NCBI RefSeq assembly: GCF_002813135.1
Contig: NZ_PHTY01000001.1
Location: 1,359,501-1,423,500, forward strand
Direction: 5' to 3'
From: Ulvibacter sp. MAR_2010_11
Lineage (GTDB): Bacteria; Bacteroidota; Bacteroidia; Flavobacteriales; Flavobacteriaceae
DNA length: 64,000 bases
Shown: positions 9,473 to 16,305 of the stretch, piece by piece
Numbering within the stretch: the stretch's first letter is position 1
How the letters are laid out: each line of letters starts with the position of its first letter
Position numbers and translations under genes: made by a program
Notes under the pieces: generated by a model
The model's input: the letters and a program-made list of their open reading frames with translations, nothing else
Told to the model about the DNA's origin: nothing
Database searches by the model: none

Positions 9473-10429
9473 TTATTTGTTACTTTCAACAAAAGTTCTG
9501 AAGTTTTCTTTCTGACTGGCGTACAATTCGGCCGGAAGCGGAATGTACCCCACATCTGTAGCTAAATCTCCTGCATTATCCAGGTAGAAGTTTACAAATT
9601 CTACTACTTCCGAAGAAGCAACCGACGTGCTATTTACATAGATAAATAATGGTCTGGACAAGGGACTATACCTTCCGTTTTTAACTGTTTCCAAACTTGG
9701 TTTAACTACTTCTGTCCCGTTGTGAACCCCAATTAGGGTAAGTTTATCCTGATTTTCGGAATAGTATGCCAAACCGAAAAATCCGAGAGAATATTTATCC
9801 CCTGCAATCCCTTGCACCAGTACGTGGTCGTCTTCGCTGGCGGTAAAGTCACCTCTACTGGATCCACTTTTACCTACTACTGCTTCGGTAAAGTAATCGT
9901 AAGTACCCGATGCAACTCCGGGACCAAATAAGTGAATCTCTTCATTCGGCCATTCGGGACGAATCTGATTCCATTTCATAATTTTTCCTTGTGCAGCCGG
10001 TTCCCAAATTTTCTTTAATTCTTCAACTGTAAAACTATCCACCCAAGTGTTTTCAGGATTAACTAAAACAGCAAGTCCGTCGTACGCTACTTCCAATTGA
10101 ATGTATTTTATATTGTTTTCGGCACAGGCTGCAATTTCCTTATCTTTAATTGGGCGTGAGGCATTCGAAATATTGGTTTCGCCACGTGAGAATTTTTGGA
10201 ATCCTCCGCCGGTACCTGAAACACCTACGGTTACCTTAACATCCGGCTGAACGGCTCTGAATTCTTCGGCAACTGCCTCAGTAATTGGGAATACGGTACT
10301 CGAACCATCTACTTTAATGGTTCCGGACAAAGCAGCTGCATCATTTTGCGCGCTTTCTCCATTTTCTTTTTTCTCTCCACACGCTCCAAAGATTAGAGCA
10401 ATTGCGATAATGGAAACAATTTTTTTCAT
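9473..10429 (-). CDS. pstS: Phosphate ABC transporter substrate-binding lipoprotein
   Basis: High-affinity phosphate-binding protein, 318 residues from the ATG at 10429. That start begins a lipoprotein signal ([21 protein letters not shown]) with the lipobox cysteine at residue 17. An upstream in-frame ATG at 10471 falls inside the promoter repeats and is rejected. Family motifs include [20 protein letters not shown] with the phosphate-contacting DGSST, then [28 protein letters not shown] and GSSRG. As a lipoprotein it probably sits on the periplasmic face of the inner membrane. First gene of pstSCAB-phoU, with its own Pho-box-like promoter. Confidence 0.96.
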   Translation of the reverse strand: MKKIVSIIAIALIFGACGEKKENGESAQNDAAALSGTIKVDGSSTVFPITEAVAEEFRAVQPDVKVTVGVSGTGGGFQKFSRGETNISNASRPIKDKEIAACAENNIKYIQLEVAYDGLAVLVNPENTWVDSFTVEELKKIWEPAAQGKIMKWNQIRPEWPNEEIHLFGPGVASGTYDYFTEAVVGKSGSSRGDFTASEDDHVLVQGIAGDKYSLGFFGLAYYSENQDKLTLIGVHNGTEVVKPSLETVKNGRYSPLSRPLFIYVNSTSVASSEVVEFVNFYLDNAGDLATDVGYIPLPAELYASQKENFRTFVESNK

Positions 10430-10454
10430 GTATATATCATTAGTTTTTGCAGTA

Positions 10455-10487
10455 CAAAGAAAGTGAGTCAATGTTATGCGAATGTTA
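10455..10487 (-). promoter_or_regulatory. pstS promoter with Pho-box-like 11-bp direct repeats
   Basis: On the minus strand TAACATT (10481-10487), spacer CGCA, TAACATT (10470-10476), then 7 bp, then TTTCTTTG (10455-10462), a one-mismatch version of the -7 consensus TAnnTTTG. The ATG follows 25 bp later. Sixteen of 18 repeat bases match the pit promoter. The layout (two heptamers at 11-bp spacing) is that of PhoB/PhoP-family sites. Confidence 0.75.
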
Positions 10488-10555
10488 AATGAAGTTGAAG
10501 AAAATGCTATACTTTAAACAATGAGGAAGGCGTTTAGACACATATTTATAAATGC

Positions 10556-10583
10556 AAAAGAGAAGGTACTACCCTTCTCTTTT
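10556..10583. terminator. Terminator downstream of the porin gene
   Basis: Perfect 11-bp stem AAAAGAGAAGG / CCTTCTCTTTT with a 6-base loop. It lies 68 bp after the porin stop on the minus strand and insulates the porin gene from the pstS promoter. Confidence 0.8.
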
Positions 10584-10651
10584 GTTGACTATTCCAAGAA
10601 GTCTTTCATTAAAGATTACTTCCTTATTCGTATATATAACTTGGTATATTT

Positions 10652-11851
10652 TTAAAAATGTACGTCAAGCTGAAGTCTGTACATGAGTCCGTCATTTTCA
10701 CCCCCAATAGTTGTATAACTCACATCGGTTTGAACTTTTAATTTATGCCCTACAATGTATTTTGACAGCCCTAGCGTGTATTGATTCTCAACATCTTTAC
10801 CGGTTATGTTTTGATCTAAATCGATAGTTGTATATCTCCCGGTTACTTCCCAATTGCTTGGAAACACGTAACCACTTTGAACATTAAAACCATTTCCAAC
10901 CTGTACAGTATCTCCTGTTGCTGTACCATCCGAGTTTTTAGCGATTGCATCTTCGGCATCTCTATTACTGTATTCTGCCATGATGGATAGCCCTTTGTAA
11001 TTGAACATCGCATCGATAAAAAGTGTAGAAATATTGGTTTCATAAAAACCTAAGTCGTTGGCCATGTAAGACCCTTGGTTACTTCGATTTTTTACAGCAT
11101 TATTGTTAAAGTCGTACGTGGCTCCAAGTGCCAACTTGGGAGTACTTTCTCGTTTTAAATCTCCGCCACTATAGTCTCCTTTTCCTTCAAATTCACCCAA
11201 TGGAAGTATCTCTACTCGCCCGGTGTACTGATGCCCTCCTAAATTTCCGGTTGTAACATTTCTGCCTTCTCCCTGTGAAACGGCGAACATCTCTTTAATT
11301 ACAAAGCTTTCAGAAACATCAATGTGATGTCTAAGTTGTAGACCCATATCTCTGTCTATATTGAATCGACTATTTAGGAGTGAACGATCTACCAATTGTA
11401 AATTCGCCGAAGAGATAACCCGCTCCCTATTTCCGGGAAGCTTTGTTTGTCCTGCCCACAATTCGAAGTTTTCATAAAAATTCCACATCACTACTGCATC
11501 AAGAATATAATTGGGCGAATTACCTGTAAATTCTGAAGCCCCCGAAATATCTCTATTCGAAAGTCCTAATTCCATTTTGTATTTAAGTTTTGGGCTATAG
11601 GCAAAGCCTGAAAATTTTAAACGCGCTCTTCGCACCAGAAAGTTTGAAGATGCTTTTCCGTAGGTATCGTCGCTATAGTCCCAACTAGTGGTTGAAAGTA
11701 GTTGCATTCTTGCCGAAAAGTTCATCGACCATGTACTGTCTTTTCCAACAATGTTGAGAATTCCTTTCCCGAATTTGGGACCTTCTACATCTTGTGCGCC
11801 AACACTAACTGCCGAAAGGACCATTATAAGGGCCAACATTTTTATTTTCAT
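10652..11851 (-). CDS. Phosphate-selective porin O/P-type outer-membrane protein
   Basis: A 399-residue outer-membrane beta-barrel of the OprO/OprP family, from the ATG at 11851, which begins the signal peptide MKIKMLALIMVLSAVSVGAQ. The mature part shows the family's alternating strands, with RRARLKFSGFAYSPKLKYKMEL near residue 80, the barrel-defining YENFELWAGQTKLPGNRERV, and the aromatic end YRLQLDVHF required by the BAM complex. OprP and OprO are phosphate and polyphosphate channels in Pseudomonas, but many family members in Bacteroidota have unknown selectivity. Here the neighbouring pst operon and an upstream run of three 11-bp repeats support a phosphate role. The longer ORF start at 11881 is rejected because it lies in the -7 element. 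Confidence 0.88.
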   Translation of the reverse strand: MKIKMLALIMVLSAVSVGAQDVEGPKFGKGILNIVGKDSTWSMNFSARMQLLSTTSWDYSDDTYGKASSNFLVRRARLKFSGFAYSPKLKYKMELGLSNRDISGASEFTGNSPNYILDAVVMWNFYENFELWAGQTKLPGNRERVISSANLQLVDRSLLNSRFNIDRDMGLQLRHHIDVSESFVIKEMFAVSQGEGRNVTTGNLGGHQYTGRVEILPLGEFEGKGDYSGGDLKRESTPKLALGATYDFNNNAVKNRSNQGSYMANDLGFYETNISTLFIDAMFNYKGLSIMAEYSNRDAEDAIAKNSDGTATGDTVQVGNGFNVQSGYVFPSNWEVTGRYTTIDLDQNITGKDVENQYTLGLSKYIVGHKLKVQTDVSYTTIGGENDGLMYRLQLDVHF

Positions 11852-11878
11852 TATTACTGAATTTAGTTTTTGTCGATG

Positions 11879-11922
11879 CAAAGAACAGGCTTCTATGTTA
11901 AGTTAAGGTTAACTCTTGGTAA
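11879..11922 (-). promoter_or_regulatory. Porin promoter with three 11-bp direct repeats
   Basis: Reading the minus strand, the cores TTACC, TAACC and TAACA (plus-strand positions 11918-11922, 11907-11911 and 11896-11900) recur at exactly 11 bp. The -7-like GTTCTTTG is at 11879-11886, with 9 bp between it and the nearest core, the same distance as at pstS and the TonB receptor. Extended units read GTTTACC, GTTAACC, CTTAACA. Confidence 0.7.
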
Positions 11923-12012
11923 ACAAATTAAGAAATACTATTTGAAGGGGTCAAAGCCTTAATTTTAAAGGTTTTTTAACAGTGCAGTGCTTAGCAATTT
12001 CAATTTAGACGT

Positions 12013-12020
12013 TATATTTG
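12013..12020 (+). promoter_or_regulatory. -7 promoter element of the small gene at 12038
   Basis: TATATTTG is a perfect match to the Bacteroidota TAnnTTTG element and lies 17 bp before the ATG. It supports the small downstream reading frame as a real gene. Confidence 0.6.
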
Positions 12021-12037
12021 TCAAAATTCAATTCTGA

Positions 12038-12340
12038 ATGCTCAAAGGGGTTTCAATTATTTTTTTATCTCTAGCCATGTCTTTAGCGACTTTGGCTCCT
12101 TCTGCTTTGCTATTATTGAATATAGATGCAAATTCGGTAACAATTGTTGAGATTACCGAAGAAGAAAACAAAAGAGAGACCAAAAAGCAATTAGATGAGC
12201 ATAAGATTATAAATCGTTTAGCTTTTGAAATAGCACCTGGCAGATTTGAAGGGCGAACAAAACTTTATTTATACTTCAAAGAAGAATTTTCAAATCCCTT
12301 TTTAAAGATTCATCTCCCGCCTCCGGAATTTATTTCATAA
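12038..12340 (+). CDS. Small protein with N-terminal membrane segment, unknown function
   Basis: A 100-residue protein that I do not recognise. The first ~30 residues (MLKGVSIIFLSLAMSLATLAPSALLLLN) form a signal peptide or membrane anchor. The remainder is charged, with an EEENKRETKKQLDEHK segment, then a predicted beta-containing stretch ending in the proline-rich HLPPPEFIS. It is divergent from the porin and 77 bp upstream of the sulP gene on the same strand, so the three downstream genes could form one transcript. A perfect -7 element and a reading frame with flavobacterial codon use favour a true gene. No Pho-type repeat was found in its orientation. Confidence 0.6.
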   Translation: MLKGVSIIFLSLAMSLATLAPSALLLLNIDANSVTIVEITEEENKRETKKQLDEHKIINRLAFEIAPGRFEGRTKLYLYFKEEFSNPFLKIHLPPPEFIS

Positions 12341-12417
12341 TTCTCATTTACAGCTTTAAATTTACAATTCAGTCAATATTCACATATTGGCCGACAATTC
12401 ATTTTTAATTAATTTCA

Positions 12418-14259
12418 ATGAAAAAAATATTCGATTTTACACACTTTCGCGGAGATCTTTTTGGAGGTATTACCGCTGGAATTGTCGCACTACCACTTGC
12501 ATTAGCCTTTGGTGTAAGCTCCGGATTAGGTCCAAGTGCCGGACTTTACGGAGCAATCTTTGTAAGCTTTTTTGCAGCTCTTTTTGGAGGCACAAACACA
12601 CAAATATCGGGACCTACCGCGCCAATGACGGCGGTGAGTATGGTATTGATTGCAAGTATTCTAGCCGTTAATGACGGGGATTTAAATAAGGCATTACCTA
12701 TCATATTAACCGTGTTTTTGCTTGCCGGTATTTTCCAAATTGGTATTGGATTTCTGGGTTTCGGGAAGTATATAAAATACATTCCGTATCCCGTAGTTTC
12801 AGGCTTTATGACGGCCATCGGTATTATCATTCTTATAACACAAATACTTCCTGCCTTAGGGTATTATCCCAAGGAAGATCTTGAATATGTCAATGAATTC
12901 AAGCCACAGGCGGAAGAGGTGCTACTCAATTCAATCTTGAGTGAAGAGGCAGGAGAGGGAATTTTAGTGCTTGAAGATTTCAAGGAGACTATACAAAGGG
13001 CCGAAAGTATTAGTGAAGCCGAAATTTTAAAGGAATCCCAAACATTGGCAGCCTCCGAATCATCAGGGGTTATTGGGGCAATCAAAACCATGCCAAAAGC
13101 ACTGCAAAATATTAACTGGCTTGAACTCCTTTTAGCATTAGGAACCATTCTCCTTATTTATGGGTTTAAATTTATAACAAAAGCTGTTCCAAGTACTTTG
13201 GTTGCATTGGTGGTGATGTCCGGGATAGCATTCGGATTTAATTTAGACTACAAGCCCATTGAAGAAATCCCGAGCGGATTGCCAATTCCAAATTTTGAAA
13301 TTATAACCGGCTTTAGTTTGGCGGAAATTACACCCTATATATTCACGGCGCTAACGCTGGCATTGTTGGGAGCAATCGATTCGTTACTAACCTCTGTTGT
13401 AGCCGATAATATGACAAAAACCAAACACAAGCCAAATAAGGAGCTGATAGGACAGGGTATTGGAAACAGTATTGGTGCAATGTTCGGAGGTATTCCCGGA
13501 GCCGGAGCGACTATTAGAACAGTCGTGAATATAAAGTCGGGAGGAAAGACCCGCTTATCAGGAATGTTCGCCGGCGTTTTATTACTGGTAATTTTATTAT
13601 CCTTAGGACCGGTAGCTTCTAAAATTCCGGCTGCGGTTTTGGCAGGAATTCTTATTACGGTTGGGATAGGAGTAATGGATTACAAAGGCTTAAAGGCTAT
13701 GCCTTATATGCCCAAACCGGAGGTTGTTATAATGTTGGTGGTTTTAGTTTTATCCTCTGTTTGGAATTTAGTCTATGCGGTTGGAGTAGGACTGGTAATT
13801 GCTTCTTTAATGTTTATGAAAAAAATGGGAGACCTTACAGCCGAACGTTCCGATGTAAAATCATTGCTGAAGGAAAAGGCCTGGGAGGATGAACATGCTT
13901 TTCCGCAGGCTTTAAAAGAAGAGGTTTTCATCAAACATATAAAAGGACCATTGTTTTTTGGCTCCACCAGCGATTTTCAGCAACTGGCAACCCAAATTCC
14001 CGAAACAGCATCGGCCGTTATTATCCGAATGGGTAGAATGCAGTATATAGACCAATCTGGCCTGTATGCGATGGAAGATGTACTGATTGATTTGTCCAGA
14101 CGAAATATAAAGGTGTTGATGGTAAATGTATTAGAACAACCAAAATACATGTTGGAACGCATTGACATTATCCCGGACTTAGTGCCTCATGAACGATTAT
14201 TTAAAAACTTCAGGGAATGTTTGAATTGGATTAATGAAAACGTAAAGAATAAATATTAA
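12418..14259 (+). CDS. SulP-family anion transporter with STAS domain
   Basis: Inner-membrane anion permease of the SLC26/SulP family, 613 residues. The N-terminal transport core begins with FRGDLFGGITAGIVALPLALAFG and SGLGPSAGLYGAI, and contains the family motif GGTNTQISGPTAPMTAV. The C-terminal STAS domain occupies roughly residues 500-605 (IKGPLFFGSTSDFQQL, VIIRMGRMQYIDQSGLYAMED). A soluble insertion of ~80 residues around 160-235 is rich in Glu and Ser. Family members carry sulfate, bicarbonate or other anions. The beta-carbonic anhydrase gene 42 bp downstream makes bicarbonate the most likely substrate here, an inference from pairing only. Confidence 0.9.
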   Translation: MKKIFDFTHFRGDLFGGITAGIVALPLALAFGVSSGLGPSAGLYGAIFVSFFAALFGGTNTQISGPTAPMTAVSMVLIASILAVNDGDLNKALPIILTVFLLAGIFQIGIGFLGFGKYIKYIPYPVVSGFMTAIGIIILITQILPALGYYPKEDLEYVNEFKPQAEEVLLNSILSEEAGEGILVLEDFKETIQRAESISEAEILKESQTLAASESSGVIGAIKTMPKALQNINWLELLLALGTILLIYGFKFITKAVPSTLVALVVMSGIAFGFNLDYKPIEEIPSGLPIPNFEIITGFSLAEITPYIFTALTLALLGAIDSLLTSVVADNMTKTKHKPNKELIGQGIGNSIGAMFGGIPGAGATIRTVVNIKSGGKTRLSGMFAGVLLLVILLSLGPVASKIPAAVLAGILITVGIGVMDYKGLKAMPYMPKPEVVIMLVVLVLSSVWNLVYAVGVGLVIASLMFMKKMGDLTAERSDVKSLLKEKAWEDEHAFPQALKEEVFIKHIKGPLFFGSTSDFQQLATQIPETASAVIIRMGRMQYIDQSGLYAMEDVLIDLSRRNIKVLMVNVLEQPKYMLERIDIIPDLVPHERLFKNFRECLNWINENVKNKY

Positions 14260-14301
14260 TAAAATGATATGCTCCGATAGGAGTGATAAAAAAACAAAAA
14301 T

Positions 14302-14952
14302 ATGATAGTACATACAAGAGAAACACAGGCAACGATGACCCCACAAAAGGCGTTGCAATTTTTGAAAGAAGGGAATGCCCGATTTCAAAACAACCTAAGT
14401 GCAAATAGAAATTTATTACAGCAGGTTAATGAAACCGAAGACGGACAATTTCCCTTTGCCACAATATTGAGTTGTATAGACAGCCGGGTATCGGCAGAGC
14501 TGGTTTTCAATCAAGGGTTAGGAGATATTTTCAGTATTCGAATTGCCGGAAATTTTGTCAATGAAGACATACTGGGAAGCATGGAGTTTGCATGTAAATT
14601 GGCCGGAACAAAACTAATCGTCGTATTGGGACACACAAGCTGTGGAGCCGTAAAAGGAGCTTGTGATAAAGCGCGCTTGGGAAATCTTACAACCTTACTG
14701 AGTAAAATAGAGCCGGCGGTAGATGCCGTTCATGAGCCTAAAGACGAAAGTCTCAGAAACTCAAAAAATTCAGATTTTGTAGATGCAGTGGCTACCAAAA
14801 ATGTTGCTTTTGCTTTAGAGCAAATTAGGAAGCAGAGCCCTATTTTGAATGAAATGGAAAAAAATAATGAGATTATGATTGTTGGTGCCATGTACGATAT
14901 TGGCAATGGAAGTGTCGTTTTTGAAGATGAACTACCCGGCTTCAATGACTAA
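14302..14952 (+). CDS. Beta-class carbonic anhydrase
   Basis: Zinc enzyme that interconverts CO2 and bicarbonate, 216 residues. All active-site residues are present: Cys58, Asp60 and Arg62 in SCIDSRVSAELVF, and His111 and Cys114 in VVLGHTSCGAVKGA, giving a Cys-His-Cys zinc site with the Asp-Arg dyad. No signal peptide is visible, so it is cytoplasmic. It follows the SulP transporter gene by 42 bp on the same strand, and a perfect 10-bp hairpin after the stop closes the unit. This SulP-anhydrase pairing suggests bicarbonate import or CO2 handling. Confidence 0.93.
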   Translation: MIVHTRETQATMTPQKALQFLKEGNARFQNNLSANRNLLQQVNETEDGQFPFATILSCIDSRVSAELVFNQGLGDIFSIRIAGNFVNEDILGSMEFACKLAGTKLIVVLGHTSCGAVKGACDKARLGNLTTLLSKIEPAVDAVHEPKDESLRNSKNSDFVDAVATKNVAFALEQIRKQSPILNEMEKNNEIMIVGAMYDIGNGSVVFEDELPGFND

Positions 14953-14984
14953 AAATTATAATTAATTATTTACTAATACATAAA

Positions 14985-15008
14985 GAGGCTGCCCAATTGG
15001 GCAGCCTC
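14985..15008. terminator. Terminator after carbonic anhydrase
   Basis: Perfect 10-bp inverted repeat GAGGCTGCCC / GGGCAGCCTC around AATT. The downstream T run is short (CTTTT), so termination may be partial. The convergent lipoprotein gene ends 66 bp further on. Confidence 0.7.
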
Positions 15009-15073
15009 ACCTTTTAAATCCAGTTGACAAAAACTAAACGATTTATAAAGTATGTGCTGGCAATTCAATAAAA

Positions 15074-16273
15074 TTAGTTGCGTGTCCAACCGTTTTTCCA
15101 GCTGGCATAGTCGGTTCCGGTGCCGTTCCCTTCACCAGAAATGAACTGCTCTATCGAAAAATTATATCCGGTATCGTTTTTTAGGGGAACAATGACATCA
15201 ACAAATGAGACATCACTCACAGTAAGATCTCCATCCAATACTCCTTGGCCTGTTGGACTGTCACCTGTATCTCCGTCCAAATCGAATCCTTCTTCAAATC
15301 CAACGATAAGAATGTTGTTAAACAATCCTTGTGTTCCTGCTCTAAGGCGAATTGCTTCATTTTCGGTGGCAGAGCCTCTTCCTATTATTACAACGTTGTT
15401 AACGGTTGGTTTCGAAAAGAATAAGGGAGAAGAATTGTTCCCTATGTCTGTATTAAATCCATCTGCTTCAATTCCTTTGTCATGCTGAATGCCGTGTTCT
15501 ATGTAAACATTACTCAATGTTCCCGAGAAACCTTCGGTCCAATCCACTGAATCATCCTGCGCACCAATTACAGAAATAAAACTAGCGTTTACTGTTCCCC
15601 CAAAGAATTCAATTCCGTCGTCCTTACCTTCAAATGCCTGAATGTATTCAACTACAGTTCCGTTTCCAACTCCGTAGAATGAGAATCCGTTATTTTCAGA
15701 AGAAGCATCCGCACTTCCGCCGGAAAATTCAACACGTACATAGCGAAGAATCCCCGAGTTGTCATCTGTATGGCTACCACCATAAGGTAATCCGCCAATT
15801 TCAGAGGTTGAAGTAGCTTCTCCTCCAGCTACAGAGTTAATTGGAGCTCTTCCTAATAAAATAAGACCACCCCAGTCGCCTGCATTTGGCGTAGCAACAT
15901 TCGATGTAAAAACAATTGGATTGCTGGAGGTTCCTTCAGCAATAATAGTTGCCCCTTGAGCGATTGCCACATACACATCGGCTCCTGCGTTTGCTTTTAT
16001 TACAGTTCCCGGAGGAATGGTAAGTATGGTGCCTTCGGTCATAATCAAGGCTTCGGTCAACACGTATTCGGTATCGGTTTCCAATGTGAAATCGGTTGTT
16101 TTTGTACCTCCAATTTCCACAATATTGGATCCGGTGTCATTTCCACCCGAATTGTTATTGGTTGTATTGCTACTGTTATCATTTATAACAATATCTGCTG
16201 TGTCATCTGCTTGACAAGAAGCGAATAACATCGCTATAATTGTAAGGCTAAAAAATAGGTAATTAGTTTTCAT
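15074..16273 (-). CDS. Beta-helix surface lipoprotein next to a TonB-dependent receptor
   Basis: A 399-residue predicted lipoprotein: signal peptide MKTNYLFFSLTIIAMLFASC with the lipobox cysteine at residue 20. An Asn/Ser/Gly-rich linker follows (about residues 25-50). The body has a repeating pattern of short turns (ILTIPPGTVIKANAGADVYV, RYVRVEFSGGSAD, GTVVEYIQAFEGKDDGIEFFGG) typical of right-handed parallel beta-helix proteins. Public annotation often gives relatives misleading transporter names; nothing here looks like a transporter. It lies 32 bp after the TonB-dependent receptor gene on the same strand and so is probably translated from the same Pho-box-controlled transcript. A surface partner that captures or processes a phosphorus-containing ligand is an inference. 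Confidence 0.8.
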   Translation of the reverse strand: MKTNYLFFSLTIIAMLFASCQADDTADIVINDNSSNTTNNNSGGNDTGSNIVEIGGTKTTDFTLETDTEYVLTEALIMTEGTILTIPPGTVIKANAGADVYVAIAQGATIIAEGTSSNPIVFTSNVATPNAGDWGGLILLGRAPINSVAGGEATSTSEIGGLPYGGSHTDDNSGILRYVRVEFSGGSADASSENNGFSFYGVGNGTVVEYIQAFEGKDDGIEFFGGTVNASFISVIGAQDDSVDWTEGFSGTLSNVYIEHGIQHDKGIEADGFNTDIGNNSSPLFFSKPTVNNVVIIGRGSATENEAIRLRAGTQGLFNNILIVGFEEGFDLDGDTGDSPTGQGVLDGDLTVSDVSFVDVIVPLKNDTGYNFSIEQFISGEGNGTGTDYASWKNGWTRN

Positions 16274-16305
16274 TTGTTTTCGTATTAATTAATTTTCGAT
16301 TCGTT

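Noticed and set aside
10430-10471. Earlier ATG start for pstS
   Set aside because: It would put residues before the lipoprotein signal peptide and begins inside the Pho-like repeat.
12340-12417. Pho-type repeats before the SulP gene
   Set aside because: TTTACA- and ACA-like words occur, but spacings of 9, 12 and 14 bp do not fit the 11-bp rule.
12387-12671. 94-residue frame overlapping the 5' end of the SulP gene
   Set aside because: It is a Cys/Arg-rich out-of-frame shadow of a clear transporter gene.
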